Part shown: positions 1 to 7,243 of the stretch, one piece after another
How positions within the stretch are numbered: the first letter of the stretch is position 1
How the letters are laid out: every line of letters starts with the position of its first letter
Assembly (NCBI GenBank): GCA_965652545.1
Contig: CBFGWV010000090.1
Coordinates: 1 to 15,680, forward strand
Source: CBFGWV01 sp965652545
Lineage (GTDB): Bacteria; Pseudomonadota; Gammaproteobacteria; Competibacterales; Competibacteraceae
DNA length: 15,680 nucleotides
Direction: 5' to 3'
Notes under the pieces: model-generated
What the model saw: the letters and a program-made list of their open reading frames with translations, nothing else
Told to the model about the DNA's origin: nothing
The model's database searches: none
Made by a program: the position numbers and the translations under genes

Positions 1-168
1 GGCGGTTTCCAGACGCCCTCACCTGGTGTCGGGCCACTGCGAACGCGGGTTTCGGTGCCGGTGAATACTGCGCCACCTGCGTTTTGCACAAACCACACGC
101 GCGCGACCACCGGTTGCACACCCACCTATTGGAGAAACTGGCGGGGATTCGTAGCATCTTGCATATAA

Positions 169-185
169 ATGTTATGTTATAACAT
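169..185 (+). promoter_or_regulatory. Zur-type operator upstream of the COG0523 GTPase
   Basis: The 17 bases ATGTTATGTTATAACAT form a perfect 7+3+7 inverted repeat (ATGTTAT / ATAACAT) inside an AT-rich patch, in otherwise GC-rich DNA. They match the core of the gammaproteobacterial Zur box (ATGTTATANTATAACAT) at all but one central base. The site ends 23 bases before the GTPase start codon, where bound zinc-Zur would block transcription. A TATAAA hexamer (164-169) abuts it, but I could not pair it with a good -35. Repression by zinc is inference from the motif and from COG0523 genes commonly belonging to Zur regulons. Confidence 0.8.
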
Positions 186-208
186 CTTAAAAATAGAAGG
201 ACACTTCC

Positions 209-1216
209 ATGAGCCTTGTACCCGTCACCATCCTCACCGGCTTCCTTGGCAGCGGCAAAACCACGCTGCTCAACCGCATATTGAAGGAGCACCACGGGCA
301 CCGGATCGCGGTGATCGAAAACGAGTTCGGTGAAGCCGGCATCGACAACGAGCTCCTCGTGCAGGACGAGGGCGAGCAGATCGTCGAGATGAACAACGGC
401 TGCATCTGCTGCACCGTGCGCGGCGACCTGGTCCGCATTCTCGGTGAACTGCACGCCAAGAAGCAGGCCGGCACCCTCAGCTTCGATCGTGTGATCATCG
501 AAACCACCGGGCTTGCGGACCCCGCGCCTGTGGCGCAGACCTTCTTCGTCGAACAAGACGTCGTCCGCCAATACCTGCTGGACGCTGTGGTGACGATGGT
601 CGATGCCAAGCACGCGCCGCAGCAGCTCAACGAACACCACGAGGCGCAGGAGCAGGTGGCCTTCGCCGATCGCATCTTGATCACCAAGACCGATGTCGCT
701 AAGCCCGAGGAGGTCACGGCACTGCGCAAACGCCTGGTTCAAATGAACCCCCGCGCCAAGATCGGCGAGGCGCACCATGGGCAAGCGTCGATCGACGATG
801 TTCTGGACATCCGCGGCTTCAAACTCGATGCCATCCTCGAAATCGAGCCTGACTTCCTGACCGATGTCGAGCATGAACACGACGATGACGTCACCTCGTT
901 CGTGTTTCGCGAGACAAGGCCTCTCGACCTGGATCGGATCGAGGGCTTCATCAGTGCCATCGTCCAGGTCTACGGGCCTCAGTTGATGCGCTACAAGGGC
1001 GTTCTCCAAATTCAGGACGTTGACCGACGTGTTGTCTTCCAGGGGGTCCACATGCTCATGGGCAGTGATCTCGGCGAACTGTGGAAGCCTGATGAATCGC
1101 GCGAGAGCAAGCTGGTCTTTATTGGACGAGACTTGCCCAAGGACATCTTGATCAAAGGCCTGACAGAGTGCGTCGCCGGAGCCACCCCGGCGCCCGCCAG
1201 CCGCAGGAAGGCGTGA
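209..1216 (+). CDS. COG0523/G3E-family zinc metallochaperone GTPase (CobW/YjiA/ZigA-like)
   Basis: A cytoplasmic GTPase of 335 residues predicted to deliver metal, probably zinc, to client enzymes. Visible motifs in order are: Walker A GFLGSGKTT (residues 11-19), switch segment NEFGE (38-42), the family-defining metal-binding motif GCICC (64-68), the Walker B/G3 region ending ETTGLADP (98-105), and the G4 motif TKTD (159-162). An acidic/histidine linker EHEHDDD (221-227) follows, and then the CobW C-terminal domain. An AGAAGG ribosome-binding site (195-200) fixes the ATG at 209. The Zur box upstream makes a zinc-starvation role (ZigA/YeiR/ZagA type) far more likely than cobalamin synthesis, despite the CobW family name. 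Length is normal for the family. The family call is very secure; the client protein cannot be read from the sequence. Confidence 0.95.
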   Translation: MSLVPVTILTGFLGSGKTTLLNRILKEHHGHRIAVIENEFGEAGIDNELLVQDEGEQIVEMNNGCICCTVRGDLVRILGELHAKKQAGTLSFDRVIIETTGLADPAPVAQTFFVEQDVVRQYLLDAVVTMVDAKHAPQQLNEHHEAQEQVAFADRILITKTDVAKPEEVTALRKRLVQMNPRAKIGEAHHGQASIDDVLDIRGFKLDAILEIEPDFLTDVEHEHDDDVTSFVFRETRPLDLDRIEGFISAIVQVYGPQLMRYKGVLQIQDVDRRVVFQGVHMLMGSDLGELWKPDESRESKLVFIGRDLPKDILIKGLTECVAGATPAPASRRKA

Positions 1217-1217
1217 T

Positions 1218-1451
1218 ATGCCCAGATTGAGCATCGAGGATGCGTGCGAAGCCGAGGCGGCCATCGAGTACGCGCTGGCCGCCCTGCCCCAGGATGCACC
1301 ACAGCGGGCCGACTGGGAGCGGGTTCATCACCGCCTGCGCCGGCGCCTGGATATCGCGCAGTCGGAAAATCCTCGGCGAGACCGAAACCACGGAAGCCGG
1401 GGCCAGCCCAAAGACCCACGCTGTGCAGCACGAAATACGCCTTCGCAGTGA
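1218..1451 (+). CDS. Small hypothetical protein downstream of the COG0523 GTPase
   Basis: A 77-codon frame starts two bases after the GTPase stop, with AGGAAGG (about 1204-1210) at a suitable distance from the ATG, so it could be translationally coupled to the GTPase. The first 50 or so residues look protein-like: an acidic, alanine-rich helix-forming stretch (SIEDACEAEAAIEYALAAL) and then an Arg-rich segment. The last 25 codons are rich in Arg, Pro and Asn with ordinary third-position bases and look non-coding. The gene could therefore be real but decayed or frameshifted at its 3' end, or it may not be a gene. I recognise no family. If real it would share Zur control. It is convergent with the acetyltransferase gene, whose stop codon lies one base beyond. 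Confidence 0.4.
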   Translation: MPRLSIEDACEAEAAIEYALAALPQDAPQRADWERVHHRLRRRLDIAQSENPRRDRNHGSRGQPKDPRCAARNTPSQ

Positions 1452-1452
1452 T

Positions 1453-1929
1453 TTAGCGTGCGTCGTCGATGGCATCCACCGCGATGTCGAAGTGCAGCAC
1501 GTCCTCACGCGTGCCGAGCTTGGTGTACAAGGCGATGGCCGGCTCGTCCTCGACGTTGGTGTCGGCCTGGACATAGATCACATACGCCCCGCGAACCGCC
1601 GCTATTTTCTTGAGCGCTTCAATCAGCGCCGTGGCGATGCCCTCGCGCCGATGCGCCGCGGACACGGCCAGGTCGTAGATGTAGATCTCGCTGCGCTCTT
1701 GCTCGAACTTCTTCAACTCGTAGGCGGCGAGGCCGCCGACGACGGTGCCGTTCTTTGTCGCCGCGAGGGCGATGAAGGTGTCGCTCGCCATGAGTCGTTG
1801 CAAGTAGCCGGGGCTGGGGCGCTTCCCGGTGTAGGTGTCCAGGTCGTTGAAGGCCTCGCCGAAGGTCTGCATGAGACCTTCCATCAAGGCGGTGTCATCG
1901 GGCGTGAGGTGGTGAATGGCTAGCGACAC
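1453..1929 (-). CDS. aac(3)-I: AAC(3)-I-type aminoglycoside 3-N-acetyltransferase (GNAT fold)
   Basis: A 158-residue single-domain GNAT acetyltransferase that strongly resembles AAC(3)-I enzymes, which acetylate the 3-amino group of gentamicin-type aminoglycosides using acetyl-CoA. The family pattern runs through most of the protein: TFIALAA (51-57), VVGGLAAYELKKFEQERSEI (63-82), YIYDLAVS (83-90), the acetyl-CoA pyrophosphate loop RREGIA (94-99), GAYVIYVQAD (114-123), and a C-terminal DEPAIALYTKLGTREDVLHF (128-147). The start is GTG, chosen because AGGAG (1936-1940) lies six bases upstream and the protein then has the usual AAC(3)-I length. AAC(3)-I genes are best known as integron cassettes; here I see no integrase or attC-like core, and the gene looks chromosomal. 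It is on the same strand as, and 72 bases after, the CoA-transferase gene. Whether it gives resistance is inference. Confidence 0.88.
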   Translation of the reverse strand: MSLAIHHLTPDDTALMEGLMQTFGEAFNDLDTYTGKRPSPGYLQRLMASDTFIALAATKNGTVVGGLAAYELKKFEQERSEIYIYDLAVSAAHRREGIATALIEALKKIAAVRGAYVIYVQADTNVEDEPAIALYTKLGTREDVLHFDIAVDAIDDAR

Positions 1930-1963
1930 GTCGTGCTCCTGAGCGGTTTGGCGCCGGAGTCAG

Positions 1964-1994
1964 ACTATCGCCAGTTTCCATGGTTCGGTGTCAA
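1964..1994 (-). promoter_or_regulatory. Possible sigma70 promoter for the acetyltransferase gene
   Basis: Reading the minus strand, a perfect -35 TTGACA (1989-1994) is followed 19 bases later by GATAGT (1964-1969), which matches four of six -10 positions. The spacing is longer than the ideal 17. Transcription would begin about 28 bases before the GTG start codon. If real, the acetyltransferase can be expressed independently of the CoA-transferase gene ahead of it. Confidence 0.35.
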
Positions 1995-2001
1995 TCCGCC
2001 A

Positions 2002-4509
2002 TTAGCTGGGCAAATACTCCGGCCCCCAGCTCTCCCCCACCGCACCGCTGGACAGCAGGTCATCGATGCGCGCATCGCCGAAACCCAGTGCCCGCAGCAC
2101 CTCACGGGTGGAGGCGCCGAACTTCTCGGCCGGCACCGGCCCGTAGATCTTCCCGCGCACGGGACGCACGGCGAACGGGTCGAGCTGGGTGATGGCATGA
2201 CCGCTGGGGTGGTCATCGAACACTGAGAAGCTGTAACTGCCACGGTCCGTGCCGGGCGTGCCGTCCGCGGGGCGGGCGTACTGTGCGCGCAGGGCTTCGA
2301 TGTTCTCGCACACGGCGGCGCCGATATTGGCGGCGGTCAGCCGCTCTACCCATTCCTGGGCGCGGGCGCCGAGGAAGGCGTTGGCGAGAAAGGCGGCGCG
2401 CTGGTCCTTGGGCAGGCTCGAGAAGCCGGCCAAGCCTTCGACGGTATCGAACTTCGGCACGTCGCGTTCGTAGGCGCTGACCAGCAGCCAGGTATCGGCG
2501 GCGTAGTAGAACCGCGTCAGTTCGTCGTAACCGCTGACCTCGCGGCCGGCGGGCTCGTCGAAGAGGCCGCGGCGGGCGTGGTCGTAACAGTAGGTGATCT
2601 GGGCCAGCCCGCTGAGGGCGGCCAGCGATGTCACCGGGCGGCTGGTGCGGCCGGTCTTGAGCTTCTGGTACAGCGCGGTGGCCACACCCAGGCTACCGGC
2701 GAAGCCGCACATCACATCGATGGTGCCCACGTGGGCGTGTTCCTCGGGGGTGTCCATGGAGCCACCGAAGCGCAGCATGATGCCGGTGGTGGCCTGCACC
2801 AGGTCGTCGTAGCCGAGGTAATTGCTGCGCGGGCCGGGGCGCGGACCGCTGAAGCAATCCAGACGGCAGAAGACGACATCGGGGTTCAGCGCCTTGAGCG
2901 TGTCGGCATCCAGCCCCAAGGGCTTGAGCTGACGGCTTGGGGCATTGATGACGATGACATCGACGCTCTTGACCAACGCCTCGAGCACCTGGCGCCCCTC
3001 GGGGTGACGGATGTCACCGAGGATGGAGCGCTTGCCGCGGTTGGACGTCATGCCAAAGATGACAGTGTTCCAACTGTCGTATTGCGGCGTGACCGGGTCG
3101 AGCTTGATTACCTCGGCACCGAACCGGGCCAGCAACCCGGCCGAATGCGGGCCGGCGATGACGTTGCACAAGTCCAGCACGCGCACCCCATCGAGCCAGC
3201 CGTCGCGGGCATTGCGCGCCCGCACCCGCGGCAGTTTGGTTTCCACGGCACTGAGGGTACGTAGCGCGTCGGCGACATCCACATCGCGCCGCGGCGTCGG
3301 CTCGAGCATCAGCTCGGCGGTGTCTTCCATCCACACCATCGGACCGGGTTGGACCATGGTGCCGTAGACCGGGTCGTCGACCTCGATCATCAGCCCGGCG
3401 GTGTCGGCGTGGTCGTCGTGGATCCATTCCTGCAACAGCCGCTGCGGCGCGCCGGGGAACCGCCCCTTGCCGAAGATGCGTTCCCACTCTTTGGCGGTGC
3501 GGGTGAGAAAGACCGCCTTCATGCGCTCGGCGATGAAATCCGCCCAGTGCTTGGGCAACGGGTACACCCCCAGCGAGGCGTCCGACGGCCATTGGGCGCT
3601 GGGTTGATAGGTGTCCTCGACCTCCACCAGGCCGGCGGCGACGATCTCCTCGTACAGGCCCAGGGTTTGCAGACAGCGCTTGGCGTGGTGTTTGTGCGAG
3701 GGACACACGACATAAAACATGCGCCCATCCTTGCATTTGTAGCTGCGGTAGAACGGGTCCAGCAATTCCTGCAACTCGTCGTAACCCATGTTCATCGGCA
3801 GGCCTTCGATGCGCCGCCGTTCGATCTCCTTCTCGCGCTGGGTCTTGTAGCGCTCGGGCAGGTTGTCGATCTTGATCGAGTTGTAGCTGAGCCCTTCCAT
3901 GACCGCCGCAGCCAGGGGCACCTCGACCTGATCGCCCAGGCCGGTGCGCTCGCGCGCCTGCAAGGCCAGGACGACGGCGGTGGCGGCCAGGGTCGCGCCA
4001 TAGGCGGAGGCCAGCGGCAGCGGCGAAAAGCTGGGGTTGATGCCCATCAACACCCGGTTGAGCCCCATGTCGGTATACACGCCGGAGGTGGCGGCCACCA
4101 CCGACTCGAACGCCCGCCACTGGCAGCGCAAGGTGTCGTTGGCGGCAAAGCCGGGGATGGACAAGGTGATGAGCTCGGGGCGCTCGTTGCGCAGTTGGGC
4201 GAACGCCAGGCCCAGACGGGCCATTACGCCGGGGCGGAAGTTCTCGATGACGATGTCGGTTTCATCGATGAGCGCACGCGCCTGATCCAGGCCCGCGGCG
4301 GTCTTCAGGTCGATACGCACACACAGCTTGTTGCGGTTGAGCGTGGCGTTGGCCGGGCTGTCCCACAAGGGCCCGTCCGGCGGGTCGATATGGACGACGG
4401 TGGCGCCCAGATCGCCGAGGATCATCGCCACGGCCGGGCCGGCGATGTATTGCCCGAAATCCACCACTTTCACGCCGGCCAGTGGCAACTGATTGCGTTG
4501 CGATGACAT
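2002..4509 (-). CDS. dddD: Tandem-domain CaiB/BaiF (class III) CoA-transferase, DddD-like DMSP CoA-transferase/lyase
   Basis: An 835-residue protein with two class III CoA-transferase domains in tandem, about 8-425 and 437-835. Each opens with the family's Rossmann start (VKVVDFGQYIAGP at 13-25; VRVLDLCNVIAGP at 442-454). The catalytic aspartate of formyl-CoA transferase (D169) aligns, counting back from the conserved TG, with D598 (GTIDVM) in the second domain, but with S168 in the first. Thus only the second half can form the aspartyl-CoA intermediate. This length and a second-domain active site are features of DddD, which converts DMSP and acyl-CoA to DMS and 3-hydroxypropionyl-CoA. Further support is the adjacent GMC oxidoreductase (compare DddA) and LysR (compare DddR). 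The ATG at 4509 has GGAG (4517-4520). The gap to the oxidoreductase gene is 25 bases, so the two form an operon. A carnitine- or other betaine-specific relative is the main alternative. I see no DddT-type transporter. Confidence 0.75.
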   Translation of the reverse strand: MSSQRNQLPLAGVKVVDFGQYIAGPAVAMILGDLGATVVHIDPPDGPLWDSPANATLNRNKLCVRIDLKTAAGLDQARALIDETDIVIENFRPGVMARLGLAFAQLRNERPELITLSIPGFAANDTLRCQWRAFESVVAATSGVYTDMGLNRVLMGINPSFSPLPLASAYGATLAATAVVLALQARERTGLGDQVEVPLAAAVMEGLSYNSIKIDNLPERYKTQREKEIERRRIEGLPMNMGYDELQELLDPFYRSYKCKDGRMFYVVCPSHKHHAKRCLQTLGLYEEIVAAGLVEVEDTYQPSAQWPSDASLGVYPLPKHWADFIAERMKAVFLTRTAKEWERIFGKGRFPGAPQRLLQEWIHDDHADTAGLMIEVDDPVYGTMVQPGPMVWMEDTAELMLEPTPRRDVDVADALRTLSAVETKLPRVRARNARDGWLDGVRVLDLCNVIAGPHSAGLLARFGAEVIKLDPVTPQYDSWNTVIFGMTSNRGKRSILGDIRHPEGRQVLEALVKSVDVIVINAPSRQLKPLGLDADTLKALNPDVVFCRLDCFSGPRPGPRSNYLGYDDLVQATTGIMLRFGGSMDTPEEHAHVGTIDVMCGFAGSLGVATALYQKLKTGRTSRPVTSLAALSGLAQITYCYDHARRGLFDEPAGREVSGYDELTRFYYAADTWLLVSAYERDVPKFDTVEGLAGFSSLPKDQRAAFLANAFLGARAQEWVERLTAANIGAAVCENIEALRAQYARPADGTPGTDRGSYSFSVFDDHPSGHAITQLDPFAVRPVRGKIYGPVPAEKFGASTREVLRALGFGDARIDDLLSSGAVGESWGPEYLPS

Positions 4510-4534
4510 GAGTCGTCTCCAAATGCGCGGGCGC

Positions 4535-6199
4535 TTACTGCCCGGCCAGAATCCAGCCGGCGGCCTTTTCGGCGATCATCAGCGTGGGGCTGTTGGTGTT
4601 TCCGCTGGTGATCGTGGGCATGACACCGGCATCCACCACACGCAGGCCGGCGACACCGCGCACGCGCAGGTGGCTGTCGACCACCGCCTGGGGGTCGTCG
4701 ACGCGGCCCATGCGCGTGGTACCCACGGGGTGAAAGATGGTCGTGGCGATGTCGCCGGCCAGCCGGGCAAGGTCCTCGTCACTCTCGTACTGCGGGCCGG
4801 GCTTCCACTCCACCGGCTGGTAGGGTGCCAATGCGGGCTGGCTGGCGATGCGCCGGGTGACCCGCAGGCTGTCGGCAGCCACTTTGCGGTCGGCCTCGGT
4901 GCTGAGGTAGTTGGGGGCGATGGCCGGGGCGTCATCGGGGCGCGGGCTGCGGATGCGCACGCTGCCGCGGCTGGTGGGGTTGAGGTTGCACACGCTGGCG
5001 GTAAAGGCCGGGAAGACGTGCAGCGGCTCGCCGAAGGCATCCAGGCTCAGCGGCTGCACGTGATACTCAAGGTTGGGGTGGGGCTGGTCGGGGCTGGAGC
5101 GGGTAAACGCGCCAAGCTGCGAGGGCGCCATGCTCATCGGGCCGGTGCGGCGCAGGGCGTACTCCAGGCCGATGCGCAGCTTGCCTAGCACGGTGCTGGC
5201 CAGGGCGTTGAGGGTGGGCACCCCTTGTACCTTGAACACGGCGCGGATCTGCAAGTGGTCCTGCAGGTTTTCCCCCACGCCCGGCAGGTCATGGACCACC
5301 GGCACTTCGTGGGTACGCAGCAAGGCGGCCGGGCCAATGCCCGAGCGCTGCAGGATCTGCGGCGAGCTCACCGCCCCGGCACTGAGAATGACCTCGCGCG
5401 CCGCCGTGACGGACAAGCGCTCGCGCCCACGACGCACCTGGGCACCGATACAACGCGGACGGCCGTCGTCGGCACCGGTGTCGAAGCGCAGGTGTTCCAC
5501 ACAGGCGTCGGTCCATACCGACAGGTTCCGGCGCTGACGAACCGGCCGCAGGAAGGCCTTGGCCGTGTTCCAACGCCAGCCGTTGCGCTGGTTGACCTCG
5601 AAGTAGTCGACGCCTTCGTTGTCGCCGCTGTTGAAGTCGTCGGTGCGCGGGATGCCGGCCTGCACCGCGGCCTCGGCGAAGGCATCGAGGATTTTCCAGT
5701 TCAGGCGCTGCTTCTCGATACGCCACTCGCCGCCGTGGCCGTGATGCACCTTGAATGGCAAGCCATTGCGCCCGGCCGGGGCGGCGCCGCCGTCGAGTCG
5801 ATAGTGATTTTCGTGGGCCATGAAGTCGGGCACGACCGCGTCCCAGCACCATGCGTCATCGCCGGTGACCTCGGCCCACTGGTCGTAGTCACGCGCCTGC
5901 CCGCGCATGTAGATCATGCCGTTGATGGACGAGCAGCCGCCCAGGGTGCGGCCGCGCGGATAGCGCAGGGTGCGGCCGTTGAGCCCGGCATCGGGCTCGG
6001 TCTGGAACAGCCAGTCGGTGCGTGGGTTGCCAATGCAATAGAGATAGCCCACCGGGATGTGGATCCACGGGTAAGTGTCCCGTGGGCCGGCTTCCAGCAG
6101 CAGCACCCGCACACTGGGGTCGGCGCTGAGGCGGTTGGCCAGCAGGCAACCGGCGGTGCCGGCGCCCACGATGACGAAATCGAAGGCGGTGTCGTTCAT
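4535..6199 (-). CDS. GMC-family FAD-dependent alcohol/choline dehydrogenase (DddA-like candidate)
   Basis: A full-length (554-residue) glucose-methanol-choline oxidoreductase related to choline dehydrogenase BetA. Visible features are: the N-terminal FAD dinucleotide fold with GAGTAG (12-17) and acidic E36; GMC signature 1 around RGRTLGGCSSINGMIYMRG (82-100); signature 2 GAVSSPQILQRSGIGP (275-290); the catalytic histidine H490 in IFHPVGTTRMG; and the partner asparagine N535 in GNTNSPTLMIAEKAA. It oxidises a primary or secondary alcohol using FAD. It is the first gene of the operon and lies 25 bases ahead of the DddD-like gene. In Halomonas DMSP catabolism a GMC enzyme, DddA, oxidises 3-hydroxypropionate to malonate semialdehyde, so that is the favoured substrate by context. 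BetA-type choline oxidation is possible, but no betB is present. I see no clear ribosome-binding site for the ATG. Confidence 0.85.
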   Translation of the reverse strand: MNDTAFDFVIVGAGTAGCLLANRLSADPSVRVLLLEAGPRDTYPWIHIPVGYLYCIGNPRTDWLFQTEPDAGLNGRTLRYPRGRTLGGCSSINGMIYMRGQARDYDQWAEVTGDDAWCWDAVVPDFMAHENHYRLDGGAAPAGRNGLPFKVHHGHGGEWRIEKQRLNWKILDAFAEAAVQAGIPRTDDFNSGDNEGVDYFEVNQRNGWRWNTAKAFLRPVRQRRNLSVWTDACVEHLRFDTGADDGRPRCIGAQVRRGRERLSVTAAREVILSAGAVSSPQILQRSGIGPAALLRTHEVPVVHDLPGVGENLQDHLQIRAVFKVQGVPTLNALASTVLGKLRIGLEYALRRTGPMSMAPSQLGAFTRSSPDQPHPNLEYHVQPLSLDAFGEPLHVFPAFTASVCNLNPTSRGSVRIRSPRPDDAPAIAPNYLSTEADRKVAADSLRVTRRIASQPALAPYQPVEWKPGPQYESDEDLARLAGDIATTIFHPVGTTRMGRVDDPQAVVDSHLRVRGVAGLRVVDAGVMPTITSGNTNSPTLMIAEKAAGWILAGQ

Positions 6200-6294
6200 G
6201 GGCTGTTTCGTCGGATGGACCGGTGCCTATCTAACCGTGTTGTTCCACGCCATTCCAATGACAATTCGCACCGAGTGATATAAATACTGCAAAT
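6200..6294. promoter_or_regulatory. Divergent control region between the GMC oxidoreductase and LysR genes
   Basis: This 95-base gap carries both divergent promoters and should hold the LysR operator. On the plus strand TATAAA (6279-6284) would place transcription only a few bases before the LysR ATG, so that message may be nearly leaderless; no Shine-Dalgarno sequence is visible. On the minus strand TTGTCA and TTGGAA are possible -35 boxes without a convincing -10. A short inverted repeat CGTG-N6-CACG lies mid-gap. I could not single out one clear T-N11-A LysR box. Confidence 0.5.
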
Positions 6295-7209
6295 ATGAAA
6301 CCGCTCACCGATGTGCGCACGCTCCAGGCGTTTGCCGTGGTCGCGCGTGAGGGCAATGTCTCGCGCGCCGCCAACCGGCTCAATCTCACGCAGCCGGCGG
6401 TAAGCCTTCAGCTCAAGCGCCTGGCCGACGACACGGGGCTGACCCTGTTCACGCGCACGCCGCACGGGCTGGCGCTGACCCGCGAGGGCGCCGCCCTGGC
6501 CGCGAAGGCCGAGCAGGTGCTCGGCGCCCTGGTGGATTTTCGCCAAACCGCCCGCCACCTCACCGGACGGGTGCAGGGTCGGCTGCGGGTGGGGACCATC
6601 ATCGACCCGGAGTTCACCCGCCTGGGGGCTTTTCTCAGCAACCTGCTGGAGGCTGCGCCGGGCATCGAAACCGAGCTGTTCCACGGCATCAGCGGCGATG
6701 TACCCGAGCGCATCGTCAAAGGCGCCCTGGATGTCGGCTACTTCCTGGGCGACCCGAACCCGAGCGCCGCCGACCAGGCACAGGGCAGTGAAATATTCGC
6801 CTGCCGTGAGCTGACCCGGTTTACCTACTGCGTGGTGGCCCCCGCCGGGTGGGTGGCACGGGTCCGGGGGCGAGATTGGGCCGATCTGGCCGCCCTGCCC
6901 TGGATCGGCACGCCCCCGGCGTCGGTCCACAATCGGCTGCTCACGCCGTTGTTCTCGGCGCTCGGTGTACGGCAAAACCGGGTGGCGATGGTGGATCAGG
7001 AGGCCTCGATGCTGGCAATGGTGCGCTCAGGCGTCGGCCTGAGCCTGTGCCGCGAGTCCATCGCACTGCACGAACAACAGACCCAGGGCCTGGCCATCGC
7101 CGACCGAGCCCGGCTGGACTGCGCGCTCAATTTCATCTGCCTCGCCACCCAAAGAGCCGCGCCGAATATCGACACGGCCTTCGAGGTGATGGATCGAGTG
7201 TGGCTATGA
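6295..7209 (+). CDS. LysR-family transcriptional regulator
   Basis: A 304-residue LysR-type regulator of normal length. The N-terminal winged helix-turn-helix is clear, with the recognition region around residues 21-45 (NVSRAANRLNLTQPAVSLQL) and the wing LTLFTRTPHGLALTREG. A periplasmic-binding-protein-like effector domain follows from about residue 92 (GRLRVGTI). It is divergent from the GMC oxidoreductase and CoA-transferase operon across a 95-base gap, the standard LysR arrangement, so it most likely activates that operon in response to a pathway compound and represses itself. DMSP loci often carry a LysR activator named DddR. The effector cannot be deduced. No ribosome-binding site precedes the ATG. 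Confidence 0.92.
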   Translation: MKPLTDVRTLQAFAVVAREGNVSRAANRLNLTQPAVSLQLKRLADDTGLTLFTRTPHGLALTREGAALAAKAEQVLGALVDFRQTARHLTGRVQGRLRVGTIIDPEFTRLGAFLSNLLEAAPGIETELFHGISGDVPERIVKGALDVGYFLGDPNPSAADQAQGSEIFACRELTRFTYCVVAPAGWVARVRGRDWADLAALPWIGTPPASVHNRLLTPLFSALGVRQNRVAMVDQEASMLAMVRSGVGLSLCRESIALHEQQTQGLAIADRARLDCALNFICLATQRAAPNIDTAFEVMDRVWL

Positions 7210-7229
7210 GCGGTGGACGGCGCACCCAT

Positions 7230-7243
7230 ACCAAAGGTTTGGT
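7230..7243. promoter_or_regulatory. Inverted repeat between the LysR and DUF1428 genes
   Basis: ACCAAA-GG-TTTGGT is a perfect six-base inverted repeat with a two-base centre, lying 20 bases after the LysR stop and 75 bases before the DUF1428 ORF. The two-base loop is too tight for a good RNA terminator, so it reads better as a DNA-binding site. A CATAAT hexamer (7281-7286) downstream could be the -10 of the DUF1428 gene, without a recognisable -35. Confidence 0.3.

Noticed and set aside
1..182. Open frames through the left edge on both strands: a plus-strand frame ending TAA at 180-182 with a Cys/His-rich reading, and a minus-strand frame beginning with GTG near 126.
   Set aside because: Both are plausible fragments, but they are antiparallel in the same codon phase, neither matches a family I know, and the plus-strand frame would run through the Zur box. 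A partial gene here is possible but cannot be supported.
209..1216. Cobalamin-biosynthesis role for the CobW-family GTPase, linked to the btu genes in the same window.
   Set aside because: The Zur box and the lack of cobalamin-synthesis genes or a riboswitch upstream favour zinc handling; closeness to btuFCD (8 kb away, opposite strand) is not evidence of a link.
1380..1452. Possible integron attC site next to the AAC(3)-I-like gene.
   Set aside because: No GTTRRRY-type core or long imperfect palindrome is visible, and there is no integrase.
1218..1574. Frameshifted continuation of the small ORF behind the GTPase in neighbouring frames.
   Set aside because: The alternative frame simply runs on antisense through the acetyltransferase gene without a stop, so it gives no evidence of a longer original protein.
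3349..4506. Long plus-strand open frame opposite the CoA-transferase gene.
   Set aside because: It is an antisense shadow of a strongly recognisable gene; the translation is low-complexity and resembles no family. The same applies to the long frames opposite the GMC gene (5225-6283), the DUF2235 gene (7819-8859) and btuC (9647-10717).
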